Shown here in pieces: positions 48,742 to 57,715 of a stretch of DNA of 64,000 bases (within the stretch, counting starts at the first letter, position 1; every line of letters begins with the position of its first letter). The stretch spans positions 62,001-126,000 of the forward strand of contig NZ_JAPMLQ010000004.1 in the NCBI RefSeq assembly GCF_026410305.1. The letters are read 5' to 3'. The notes under the pieces were generated by a model. It worked only from the letters and a program-made list of their open reading frames with translations, searched no databases and was not told the origin of the DNA. Made by a program: the position numbers and the translations under genes. Origin of the DNA: Sulfitobacter sp. F26204 (GTDB taxonomy: Bacteria > Pseudomonadota > Alphaproteobacteria > Rhodobacterales > Rhodobacteraceae).

Positions 48742-49692
48742 ATGGCCAAAGCATTTGCTTCCCAAGGGGACATGTCAGAAAAGAAAATCACCTTTGATGA
48801 GGTGGGCCGCGATCTCTGGGCGTTCACGGCCGAAGGCGATCCGAACTCAGGCGTGATCATCGGGGACGATAGCGTGATGATTGTCGAAGCGCAGGCAACG
48901 CCGCGCTTGGCGAACAAGGTTATCGAGAAGGTCCGCGAAGTCACTGACAAACCGATTACCCATCTGGTGCTGACCCATTATCACGCTGTGCGTGTTCTGG
49001 GGGCAAGCGCCTATGGTGCTGACCAGATCATCATGTCCGATGTGGCCCGCGGTATGGTCGAAGAACGCGGCCAGGAAGATTGGGACAGCGAATTCCAGCG
49101 CTTTCCGCGTTTATTCGAAGGACATGAAAGCATTCCGGGCCTGACCTACCCGACAACGACCTTCAGCGACAGTATGACCGTCTACCTGGGCAAGCGGCGT
49201 GTCGACATAAAACAGATCGGTCGTGCACATACAGCAGGGGATGCAGTGATCCATGTGCCGGACGAGAATGTGATGTTCACCGGTGATATCGTCGAGGACC
49301 ACTCTGCCTGCTATTGTGGTGACGGCTATTTCGGCGACTGGGGGCAGACGCTCGACAATATCAAAGCCTATGATGTCGACGCGATTGCGCCGGGGCGCGG
49401 TGGTGCGCTGATAGGCAAAGAAGCGGTTGCACGCGCTATCGAAAGCACCAGAGATTTTGTCGAGAGCACCTATGCACCCGCCGCCAAGGTGGCCGCACGT
49501 GGTGGCACACTGAAAGAGGCCTGGGATGCGGTCCGCGCGTCTTGCGATCCAAAGTTCAAGGATTATGCAATCTACGAACATTGCCTGCCGTTTAACGTCG
49601 CGCGCGCCTATGACGAGGCGCGTGGCATTCTGCACCCGCGCATCTGGACCGACAAGCGCGACCTGGAGATGTGGGCGGAATTGCAAGGATAA
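48742..49692 (+). CDS. Metallo-beta-lactamase-fold protein with degenerate metal site
   Basis: A 316-residue MBL-fold protein. The usual HxHxDH motif reads HYHAVR and the late PGHG motif reads PGRG, so several zinc ligands are missing, while the His of AHTAGD and the Asp of FTGD are kept. It is therefore doubtful that it is a normal binuclear hydrolase. AGGA precedes the ATG. It lies 42 bases after fahA and 26 before the hydroxylase gene, in the same operon; a role linked to the hydroxylase is likely but unproven. Confidence 0.85.
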   Translation: MAKAFASQGDMSEKKITFDEVGRDLWAFTAEGDPNSGVIIGDDSVMIVEAQATPRLANKVIEKVREVTDKPITHLVLTHYHAVRVLGASAYGADQIIMSDVARGMVEERGQEDWDSEFQRFPRLFEGHESIPGLTYPTTTFSDSMTVYLGKRRVDIKQIGRAHTAGDAVIHVPDENVMFTGDIVEDHSACYCGDGYFGDWGQTLDNIKAYDVDAIAPGRGGALIGKEAVARAIESTRDFVESTYAPAAKVAARGGTLKEAWDAVRASCDPKFKDYAIYEHCLPFNVARAYDEARGILHPRIWTDKRDLEMWAELQG

Positions 49693-49718
49693 CTGGTCAG
49701 GCAACGAGGGGACATCAC

Positions 49719-51350
49719 ATGGTAGACGTCAGGTACAACATCGCCTTCAAGCTCTATCCATATGAGAAGGTAGCGGCGCAATCGGCGCCGCCGCAGCGGC
49801 ATCCCGTTGTGATCGTCGGTGGTGGCCCGATCGGCATGGCGGTTGCACTTGATCTGGGACGCAGGGGTACGCCGGTGCTTGTTCTGGACGATCACGAGGG
49901 GGTCGGACAAGGTAGCCGTGCCATTTGCTTTGCCAAACGTACGCTCGAGATTGCCGATCGTCTGGGCGCTGGGCAGGCAATGATGGACAAAGGTGTGGTT
50001 TGGAACATCGGCAAGGTATTCCACGGTAACGAAAAAGTTTTCGAATTCGATTTGCAGCCCGAAGCGGGGCACAAGTTTCCTGCCTTTATTAACCTGCAAC
50101 AGCCATATTTTGAGAAGTTTCTGGTTGATGCAATTCGTACCGCCCAGGCAGAGGGCGCACCGATCGAAATTCGCGGCCAGAATGCGGTAACCAGCATGCA
50201 ACAGCAGGCCGGAATCGTCACGCTTGACGTCGATACGCCCGATGGCATCTACCAACTAGAGGCGGACTGGCTGATTGCCTGTGACGGGGCACGCTCGCCC
50301 ATTCGCGATATGATGGGCCTCAGTTTTGACGGCCGGGTGTTTGAGGACAATTTCCTGATTGCAGACGTCAGGATGACGGCTGATTTCCCGACAGAACGCT
50401 GGTTCTGGTTCGAACCCCCGTTCAAGGACAGCGGTGCTTCCGCCTTGTTGCACAAGCAACCTGATGACATCTGGCGGATCGATTTCCAATTGGGCTGGGA
50501 CATTGATCGCGCCAAGGAACTGAAGCCGGAAAACATTCGCGCACGGGTTGATGCAATGCTGGGTGAGGGGGCAGAATACGAGCTTGAATGGACTTCGATC
50601 TATACCTTTCAATGCCGCCGGATGAAGGAATTCCGTCACGGAAATATTCTCTTCGCAGGTGATAGCGCACATCAGGTTTCCCCCTTTGGCGCACGCGGGG
50701 CGAACTCTGGCGTTCAGGATGCCGACAACCTCGCCTGGAAACTGGATCTCGTCATCAAAGGTCTGGCCCCTGCGGCGCTTCTCGATACATATTCGCAGGA
50801 ACGGGTACACGGCGCGGACGAGAACATTCTCAATTCGACCCGGGCCACAGATTTCCTCACACCGAAAAGCGAGATCAGCAAGGTGTTCCGCAATGCAATT
50901 CTTGAACTGGCGCAAAAACACGCTTTTGCGCGACCGTTGGTGAATTCAGGTCGGCTTTCGGTGCCCTGTGTCTATGATGGTTTGCCGCTGAACGGGCCGG
51001 ATCATGCAGATTTGCCAACACGTACACGTCCCGGATCAGCCTGTCCCGATGCACCGCTGGATGCAGGGTTTCTGTTGTCAAAGTTCACAGGAGATTTCAC
51101 GCTCTTTGCCATCAATAGCACAGTTCCCACGCTGAACGAGGTGGATGGGATCAGGGTAAACACCGTTTCGCTAAACACAAAGGATGCTGATCCTACGGGT
51201 GCCATAGCTGAACGCTTTCTGGGGAATGCGGAACAAGCGCTCTATCTGATCCGGCCGGATCAGCATGTCGGCGCGCGGTGGCTTGATGCCGATGTGGACG
51301 CAATTAAATCCGCCATGCGCAGGAACACCGGCAAGGAGCTGTCATCATGA
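49719..51350 (+). CDS. mhaA: FAD-dependent aromatic monooxygenase, 3-hydroxyphenylacetate 6-hydroxylase-like
   Basis: A 543-residue flavoprotein hydroxylase (about 60 kDa). FAD-binding VVIVGGGPIGMAVALDLGRRG near residue 30, LIACDGARSPIRDMM (DG motif) and ILFAGDSAHQVSPFGARGAN (GD motif) are all present. Pseudomonas putida MhaA, which makes homogentisate from 3-hydroxyphenylacetate, is a flavoprotein of this size working with a ~6 kDa partner; here the next gene encodes a 62-residue protein and hmgA is upstream. This supports the assignment, but other MhpA-like phenol hydroxylases are possible. The start at 49719 is preferred to the upstream in-frame codon inside the MBL gene. Confidence 0.75.
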   Translation: MVDVRYNIAFKLYPYEKVAAQSAPPQRHPVVIVGGGPIGMAVALDLGRRGTPVLVLDDHEGVGQGSRAICFAKRTLEIADRLGAGQAMMDKGVVWNIGKVFHGNEKVFEFDLQPEAGHKFPAFINLQQPYFEKFLVDAIRTAQAEGAPIEIRGQNAVTSMQQQAGIVTLDVDTPDGIYQLEADWLIACDGARSPIRDMMGLSFDGRVFEDNFLIADVRMTADFPTERWFWFEPPFKDSGASALLHKQPDDIWRIDFQLGWDIDRAKELKPENIRARVDAMLGEGAEYELEWTSIYTFQCRRMKEFRHGNILFAGDSAHQVSPFGARGANSGVQDADNLAWKLDLVIKGLAPAALLDTYSQERVHGADENILNSTRATDFLTPKSEISKVFRNAILELAQKHAFARPLVNSGRLSVPCVYDGLPLNGPDHADLPTRTRPGSACPDAPLDAGFLLSKFTGDFTLFAINSTVPTLNEVDGIRVNTVSLNTKDADPTGAIAERFLGNAEQALYLIRPDQHVGARWLDADVDAIKSAMRRNTGKELSS

Positions 51351-51535
51351 GTCTCAACCTTGATCCCAATATCCCGGATCCCGACGGGTTTTACGATGAA
51401 CTTTTGGCGCTGCATCAGGGTCTGGACAAGGCGCAGAGCGATGCCTTGAATGCGCGTTTGATATTGGTGCTTGCCAACCATATCGGTGATCGCCAAATAC
51501 TGCGCGACGCCATGCAAACGGCAAAGGCGCGTTAA
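51347..51535 (+). CDS. mhaB: Small coupling-protein-like partner of the hydroxylase (MhaB-like)
   Basis: A 62-residue, probably all-helical protein (FYDELLALHQGLDKAQSDAL, then LANHIGDRQILRDAMQTA), overlapping the hydroxylase stop by 4 bases. Size and coupling fit MhaB, the small second component of 3-hydroxyphenylacetate 6-hydroxylase; I believe the family is also called DUF2783. No catalytic residues can be assigned. Confidence 0.65.
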   Translation: MSLNLDPNIPDPDGFYDELLALHQGLDKAQSDALNARLILVLANHIGDRQILRDAMQTAKAR

Positions 51536-51605
51536 AGTGTCGTGAACAAGCCGGTCCGCCTGGACGCAGGGAGCGAAGATTTTTTTCGGATGGATCACTC
51601 TGCGA

Positions 51606-52499
51606 TCACATTGGCGGGCGGGTGCGTCGGCGAACGCTGATCAGCAATCCGATCGTCAGCAAAGCAATTGCGAAAATACTGGTCGGGCTTAGTGCCTCGC
51701 CCAAGATAACTGCGCCCAAAAGCCCGCCAACACCGGGCACAGCGGCAAGAATGGAGGACGTATTTGCCGTTCCGATTGTGCGGGAGGCATGGGCGATGAA
51801 CAACAGGCCGATAAGGTTTGGCACAAACCCCTGATATACAGACTGCAATAACAATGGACCAAGCGGAGCGTTTGATAAACCAGAGGGCAGCCAAAGCGCC
51901 CAGATAGGCAGATAAAGGATCGCATTGACGATCGTACCGCAAAAAATGATCTGCATTGCACCCAGTTGCCAGCGTTCTGACAGCAGCACATAGGTTCCAA
52001 AAAACATTGCACCCACCACAAAGAGCAGATCCCCGATCCAGGCATTTGTTGTGCTTGTCGCGCTGGCGTCCCATGCCAGAACAATTGCCGAGAACAGGAT
52101 AAGCACAGCGCCGACAATCTGTCGCAGGCTGGGGGCGGAGCGCAACAGCACAAGCCCGAAGAGGATAGAGATCAACGGCAAGACGCCGTTCATGAAAATG
52201 CCGCCATGGGCCGCTGGGGCATAGAGGAAACCGGAAAAGACGGACAAGATATAGACCGGACCCAGGATAAAGGAGAGCGCCGCAATCTGCCTCAGACGCA
52301 TTCCGCGCCACGGTTTGTAATACAGGCAGAGCGGCAGTGCGAGGATCGATGCCAAACCATAGCGCATGGCGGCCAGATCATAGATTGTCAGTCCGCTGTC
52401 ATTCGCGATCCGGCTGACAATCAACCAAAAAGACCAGACGAATACAATGATCCAGGCGGCGCCGTAGCCTGTGACCTGCGAAGGCGTGTTCGTGCTCAT
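51606..52499 (-). CDS. EamA/DMT-superfamily transporter
   Basis: A 297-residue membrane protein with about ten hydrophobic segments in two EamA halves; the second half contains PNLIGLLFIAHASRTIGTAN and the LLGAVILGEALSPTSIFAIA block typical of the family. DMT proteins usually export metabolites. It follows the kynureninase-like/cyclase gene on the same strand (151-base gap), so export of a related compound is possible. Substrate unknown. Confidence 0.88.
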   Translation of the reverse strand: MSTNTPSQVTGYGAAWIIVFVWSFWLIVSRIANDSGLTIYDLAAMRYGLASILALPLCLYYKPWRGMRLRQIAALSFILGPVYILSVFSGFLYAPAAHGGIFMNGVLPLISILFGLVLLRSAPSLRQIVGAVLILFSAIVLAWDASATSTTNAWIGDLLFVVGAMFFGTYVLLSERWQLGAMQIIFCGTIVNAILYLPIWALWLPSGLSNAPLGPLLLQSVYQGFVPNLIGLLFIAHASRTIGTANTSSILAAVPGVGGLLGAVILGEALSPTSIFAIALLTIGLLISVRRRTRPPM

Positions 52500-52650
52500 C
52501 TACTTGCGCCAACTCATTTTGATCAGGATAGTATGCTCTGGTTCCAGCAGTAGGTTGCCCACAGCTCGGAGACAAGAGCGCGTCGGGAGCACGGGCAGGT
52601 TTTCCAGGCGCTCAAGTCGGGCGATTGTCACTGTCCGAAATCGCCAACCT

Positions 52651-54657
52651 CTATGCAGGCACAAGTGCCAATGCGCGGATCGGGCTGCCGGTCCCATTTT
52701 CGATCTTTAGGGGGGCCGCGATCAATATGGCCCCCTTCGCGGGAAGCTGATCAAGGTTAACAAGGCTGGCCAACCCGAAACAATTGTCGCGGTGCAGGAA
52801 GTTATGAGCCGGGTAGGGGGGGCTCATCTTGCCGGCCATGCCCGCATCGGTCCCGACACATTGCGTGCCCCAGCCGACAATCCCTTTGGCCAAGAGGTAA
52901 TCAATGCATTCCGGGGTTGGTCCCGGACTATGGGCACCATCCTCAAATGGGTCAGGGTCTTCGTTCAGAAACAGTTCTTCGTCATGAGACCGCTTGTCCC
53001 AATCGGTGCGCATCACCACCCATTCGCCGGGGTTGATGTTACCATGTTCTGCTTCCCAAGTTTGGACATGGTCAGGGGTCAGCAGGAAATCCGGATCATC
53101 AGCAGCTTGCGCAGAGCAGTCAATGACATTTACGGGGGCGACAATCCGCTGAACATCAAGGGAATCGGTATAGCCGTCCTCAAAATCCTTGCCGGAAATC
53201 CAGTGATGCGGTGCGTCAAAATGAGTGCCGGAATGTTCGCCGAGTTTCAGCCAGTTCCAGGCAAAAAACGGCCCGTCGGAATCATATTCACTGATCTTGT
53301 TGATCTCGACCTTGGGGGTCGCCTTGGCAAAATCCTCGGGCAATCGGATGATCGGCGTTTTCGGGCCAAGCGTGGTTGTGCAATCGACAACCTTGATCTT
53401 TCCGCTCAGCAACATTTCACCAAACGCGCCTAGAATTTCTTGCGATGACATGGTTTTCCCACCTATCTTGAGCGTTGCGGAATCGCCCTGCGGACCCTTG
53501 CCCGCAAAGCGCCTTTTACGCAGGTTAAGTACATCTTTGGTAATCTGAAAAACGGTATCGATAGCGGCTTCGTCGGTCACGTTGCCGGGAGATAGACGCA
53601 TGATCGGTCCGCGAAAATCCACAGCGTATCGCTCAAGCCCAAGGGCACCGACCACGGCAGCGGCTTCTGCCTTGTTTGGCATGCGCAACATGATCGATCC
53701 GCCCCGGCGTGCAGCGTCGCGCGGTGAATAGAGCGGAAGGTCCAGATCATCCGCATGGGCGATGATCTGATCGATCAAACGACGGTTGTGGGCAACCATT
53801 TCAGCATGATCTTGCGCGGCATGCCAGCGCATCGCTGGCAGGGACGCCACAGCGGCAATCGACCCGGGGGTGCCGGAATCAAAGCGGCGCACATCAGGCG
53901 CATATTCAAATTTGTCCAGGTCCCAGGAAAACGGGTTGTTCTGTGAAAACCAGCCGCGCGCCTCTGGCTGCAATTCGAGTGCCAGCGCCTTGTCTACATA
54001 GAGAATTCCGGCACCCGGTGTCCCGCACATCCATTTCAGGCTGGTAGAGACAACAAAATCGACCTTTGGTGACAAGGCATCAAAGGGGATCAGTCCCGCC
54101 GCCTGGGTTATATCCGCGACCATGAGGCTGCCCATGTCGCGCCCGTGTGCCACAAGCGCATTCATGTCAGCGCGCGCGGATGCCACAGAGGTCACCCATG
54201 TCAACAGGGCAAGGCCGACGTCTTGCTGCCAATGATCGATATAGTCCTGGGTTTCGACCCATGCTTTGCCCGCGCTCAGCGGAACGGTGTCCAGAATGAA
54301 GCCCATCTTTGCTGCCAGACCAGCCAGCAGGAAATGTACCGAAGGGAAACAGTCGGCAGAAACCAGAACGCGTTTCCCTTTGAGGCTTCCTTCAGGGAGC
54401 GACCGCATCAACATATGCATGCCCCCTGTTACGCTTTCACAAGTTGTCAATGACCCTTTGGGTACATTGATCACCCGACGCCAGTAGTCGATGAAATCCT
54501 GTCGCCGTTGCAGGACATAGCCCCATTGTTTGTCATTCGCTTCGCCCCAAATCTCGGCAAATTCAGACATGGCCGTTTTCAGGTCATCCTCTTTGCCGGG
54601 GTACATGCCGATTGAGTGGTACAGGAAATATCCTGATGCCGAGTTGTTGGAGGTCAT
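52651..54657 (-). CDS. Fusion of kynureninase-like PLP enzyme with kynurenine-formamidase-like cyclase
   Basis: 668 residues from the ATG at 54657. Residues ~1-385 are a class V aminotransferase-fold enzyme: Asp182-x-x-Gln185 for the PLP ring, Lys208 (STSLKW) for the Schiff base, and RRFDSGTP near residue 258, as in kynureninases. Residues ~420-668 are a cyclase-family (PF04199-type) metal hydrolase with H475-SGT-H479-F-D481-AP-H484-H. The latter fold includes bacterial kynurenine formamidase. If both assignments hold, one chain would deformylate N-formylkynurenine and cleave kynurenine, two consecutive tryptophan-degradation steps. Neither activity is certain: the cyclase family is broad and the PLP domain could have another substrate. 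Confidence 0.8.
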   Translation of the reverse strand: MTSNNSASGYFLYHSIGMYPGKEDDLKTAMSEFAEIWGEANDKQWGYVLQRRQDFIDYWRRVINVPKGSLTTCESVTGGMHMLMRSLPEGSLKGKRVLVSADCFPSVHFLLAGLAAKMGFILDTVPLSAGKAWVETQDYIDHWQQDVGLALLTWVTSVASARADMNALVAHGRDMGSLMVADITQAAGLIPFDALSPKVDFVVSTSLKWMCGTPGAGILYVDKALALELQPEARGWFSQNNPFSWDLDKFEYAPDVRRFDSGTPGSIAAVASLPAMRWHAAQDHAEMVAHNRRLIDQIIAHADDLDLPLYSPRDAARRGGSIMLRMPNKAEAAAVVGALGLERYAVDFRGPIMRLSPGNVTDEAAIDTVFQITKDVLNLRKRRFAGKGPQGDSATLKIGGKTMSSQEILGAFGEMLLSGKIKVVDCTTTLGPKTPIIRLPEDFAKATPKVEINKISEYDSDGPFFAWNWLKLGEHSGTHFDAPHHWISGKDFEDGYTDSLDVQRIVAPVNVIDCSAQAADDPDFLLTPDHVQTWEAEHGNINPGEWVVMRTDWDKRSHDEELFLNEDPDPFEDGAHSPGPTPECIDYLLAKGIVGWGTQCVGTDAGMAGKMSPPYPAHNFLHRDNCFGLASLVNLDQLPAKGAILIAAPLKIENGTGSPIRALALVPA

Positions 54658-55255
54658 TGTCGCTTCTTTCAAACAAAGGCATTTGGCGTGAAGGGGTCGC
54701 ACCCGCGCCAAGCCTGAACAACATAGTCACGCCGATGAACTTTCAGCAACACGAGACACAGCGGTTTTCTGAAGTATTTTTAATTAGCGCGGCTGGTCTT
54801 CGCAATTGGAATAGCTGTCTGAATATTCAAAACAACCATGGCGGCATCGGTCAATGCAGCCGAAATTGCACAACCCTCATGCGCATTGCAGAAAGCATCG
54901 GGCGAGGTTTCTGCCCTTTTTCTGGCGGGGCATACTTGAAATGATCAAAGGATGGATCGGATCTGAACCTGGGCCAATGATCCGTTGGATGATCCAGAAC
55001 AATCGCTGCAAGGGGTAGACGTGGGCGTCATGCTGTTTCCGGCGGGTGGCAGTCTTAAGATGATGACGGACAGGGCTAGATTACCGCATTGAAAGGGGCC
55101 TGGATCGGCGTATTTTTTTTGGGGGGTTTAGCTGGCGGCAGCTTGAGCTGATTTGTGCCTTTATCGAGCCTGGCGCAGCATGCAAGGGTTTGGCAGAGCG
55201 CTTGTATTTGCCAAAGTCGCGCCCGGCCAGGCGCGAAGTTGTAACAGGCCCTTGA
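54658..55255. other. Intergenic region without a supported gene
   Basis: About 600 bases between the fusion gene and exoD. It must contain the promoter of the minus-strand fusion gene near 54660-54800, where TATTTTTAATTAG (54773-54785) is the only AT-rich candidate. The rest has short frames in all directions with no ribosome site or recognisable protein; it may be decayed sequence. Confidence 0.4.
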
Positions 55256-55846
55256 TTAGCCAAAATGGCCCAGACCCCAGATCGTGATCGGCACGGCCAA
55301 TAACAAGGCAAGTGCAATCAGCACCAGTGCACCGTCACGGGTTAACATGCCGGCAGCAAAGAGCGCGATGATGGTAGAAGCTATCGAACCAGAAGCCGGT
55401 ATGACTTCCATAAACGGCATTATGATTGTCAAACACAGGATCAGGATCAACGGCAACCATAGCCAAGGCCGGTGAAATACAAAGGTGAGGCGCACCTTGA
55501 GAAACCTTTCGACAAAGCGGACAGGTTTGCGCAACCATTTGATGCCCTTTCCTAATGTCACTGTCGAAATATGACGGTGCATCAGAAAGCGCGGCAACCA
55601 GACCGCTTCGCGTCCTGCGATCATCTGGACTGTCAGAATACAAACAACCAGCGCAACGGCGGAGGTTACGCCGGGAATGGCACTGGCCGGAGATGTGCAA
55701 ATCAGTGAGAATATCAGCATGAGCGAAGAAAACGAACTGGGCCCAATTGCACCGACAACATCTCCAAAAAGGATTTGCTTTCCGACCAGAGATTCCTCCA
55801 ACCGGTCCAGAACATCGCTAAGGGCGTGGGTCTTGTCTTGCGCCAT
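55256..55846 (-). CDS. exoD: ExoD-family exopolysaccharide synthesis membrane protein
   Basis: A 196-residue membrane protein of the ExoD family (LSDVLDRLEES start, GDVVGAIGPSSFSSLMLIFS, SAIPGVTSAVALVVCILTVQ, then paired helices near the C-terminus). In Sinorhizobium ExoD affects exopolysaccharide production and alkali tolerance; its molecular function is not established. ATG at 55846 is preferred over 55849 for spacing from AGGAGG. Confidence 0.85.
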   Translation of the reverse strand: MAQDKTHALSDVLDRLEESLVGKQILFGDVVGAIGPSSFSSLMLIFSLICTSPASAIPGVTSAVALVVCILTVQMIAGREAVWLPRFLMHRHISTVTLGKGIKWLRKPVRFVERFLKVRLTFVFHRPWLWLPLILILCLTIIMPFMEVIPASGSIASTIIALFAAGMLTRDGALVLIALALLLAVPITIWGLGHFG

Positions 55847-55929
55847 CATGCGCCTCCTGGTTGAGAAAGGCGGGTCCGCCTGTTTAAGGTTCCAACGCTA
55901 TTGGCTTCATAAACGACGGGGAGGAAGGA

Positions 55930-57576
55930 TCAAGGTTGTGAGCGACGGATGACACCTGCGGCCCAACGCTGGGCCGAAGCACCAAAACAATCGTTGATCG
56001 AATCCACGGCAATGACGCTACCCAGAGACAGGCGGCCCAAAAGACATAGACCTTTAACCACGGCACCCGTTGCGGTTACCACTTGCCCGTCTGGGATGGT
56101 CTTTGCGCCGGACCCTTCATAGAACTCATGAAGGAAGTTTTGCGATCTGAGTTGAACGACAAACGGATCAGTGATTTTTTGCAATGACGGCGGTGCCAGC
56201 ACCGCATTGATCATGACCGAAACTGTTGCGGCCTCCCCATCGTCGAAAAGTTGCCATCCCTCGTCTACCATGGCGACATCTGGGTCATCGACGACTGACA
56301 GGCTGACAAGGCCGCAGTCAATCAGAGCCAGCATCGCACAGGCAGAACTGAGTGGCGGACCATAGGCATATCGTTTCAATCCTTCGTCCAAATCTATAAG
56401 CGCTCGGGCTGTTTCCGGAGATATTTGTGCACTGTTGAACCCAATTCGCAGTTCATTCTGCAGCTTTCGCCAGATTTGCCCGATGACATAGCCGATCGTC
56501 GGGGGCACCGATCCGTTGGCCATAGCAATGCCCTGCTTCAGAGTATCAACCGGTGCATGAGTTTCCTGATCGCCGGGGGAAGTGCGCTCTGTTTGCAACC
56601 ATTTCCGGATGTCAGAAACATCACCATCCATTCCCATTGTCGATCCGATCCGAAAGGTAGGTGCGACCAATGCGTCACAAATATGATCAAGCGCCTGATC
56701 ATGGGGGAGACTAACCGCGTTCTTCAAAACAAGCAGAAATTGTTCGATTTCCACCCGCTGCAATGAATAATCTTGGTCTTGACGCGCATTCTCGGGCTTG
56801 GGAAAGGGCGGCTGTCCATTCAGGGAGAATGCGAAAATACGGTCAGGTTCCTTGCCGGATTTATGATAGACATTTTTTTCGAACCTTCCTCCCTGACCGG
56901 CGGTCAGATACCGCAGCACATCAAAGGTCGAAAGACCGAGACCACGAATGCCAACTTTTCGACCGGTCCAACCCTTTGCGGCGTCAAGAACATTCTGGTC
57001 TGGATAGGCTTGAATACAGTCCGCATCACTTTGCCGCGAGTGTTCAACCCACGAGGCCCATTGGGCGTCATATTCTGTTTGTGGTTGTCCCGGAACAAGC
57101 AGGATTTCATCAAATGGGCCGTGTTCATTTGCTGTTGACGTAACATGCCAACCGGTTTCATCGCGCCGTATTGCGGTTGCGCAGTCATGGTAATCGGATA
57201 GGGTGAGCATCGCCTTGAACGTTGTTACAACATCTTGAAAGCGTTGTTGAAGATAAGAGCCAAGCTCCGCACGGGGCGCATAACGATCAATGTCATTATG
57301 GTCTTGGCCCGCTTGCCATTCCGGAAATCCACCACAAGCCAAGATTAGTTCGGTATCAAGTTGCACATCGCGCGTCGGCGTGTTGAGCAGCCCCAAGATG
57401 GACTGACCGGGATCAAAATTCGGCCCAGCGCCGCCAAGGTCCAATGGATCAAAAACGCTGAGGTTCACAGTTCTGTTATGAAGCGCACATTGGTTGAGCA
57501 GTGCCTCAAGCGCCCCTAACCCACGCGGGCCCATGCCGATAATGGCGACTTTGATCGCGGATTTGTTTGTGGACAT
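55930..57576 (-). CDS. FAD/NAD(P)-binding protein (PF13454-type)
   Basis: A 548-residue protein beginning with a dinucleotide fold VAIIGMGPRGLGALEALLNQ, followed by SVFDPLDLGGAGPNFDP and the LLNTPTRDVQLD stretch typical of this uncharacterised FAD-NAD(P)-binding family. A second nucleotide region GRKVGIRGLGLSTFDVLRYL lies near residue 215. Such proteins are related to pyridine nucleotide-dependent monooxygenases, but no substrate is known. It stands alone between exoD and the phospholipase gene. Confidence 0.82.
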   Translation of the reverse strand: MSTNKSAIKVAIIGMGPRGLGALEALLNQCALHNRTVNLSVFDPLDLGGAGPNFDPGQSILGLLNTPTRDVQLDTELILACGGFPEWQAGQDHNDIDRYAPRAELGSYLQQRFQDVVTTFKAMLTLSDYHDCATAIRRDETGWHVTSTANEHGPFDEILLVPGQPQTEYDAQWASWVEHSRQSDADCIQAYPDQNVLDAAKGWTGRKVGIRGLGLSTFDVLRYLTAGQGGRFEKNVYHKSGKEPDRIFAFSLNGQPPFPKPENARQDQDYSLQRVEIEQFLLVLKNAVSLPHDQALDHICDALVAPTFRIGSTMGMDGDVSDIRKWLQTERTSPGDQETHAPVDTLKQGIAMANGSVPPTIGYVIGQIWRKLQNELRIGFNSAQISPETARALIDLDEGLKRYAYGPPLSSACAMLALIDCGLVSLSVVDDPDVAMVDEGWQLFDDGEAATVSVMINAVLAPPSLQKITDPFVVQLRSQNFLHEFYEGSGAKTIPDGQVVTATGAVVKGLCLLGRLSLGSVIAVDSINDCFGASAQRWAAGVIRRSQP

Positions 57577-57715
57577 GATCGCACCTCTTGTTCAGATGAT
57601 AAGCGTACAAAGAATTCGCATTTGGCTGAGCACGCATCACTTCTGATATGGCGATTGATGTTGAGTGTTCTTGCCAGACGGTAAAGGCGTTCAGACAGGG
57701 TAAAGCCGACGCATC

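Noticed and set aside
55081..55317. 78-codon minus-strand frame running into exoD's 3' end
   Set aside because: Overlaps exoD in another frame; no ribosome site and no family features.
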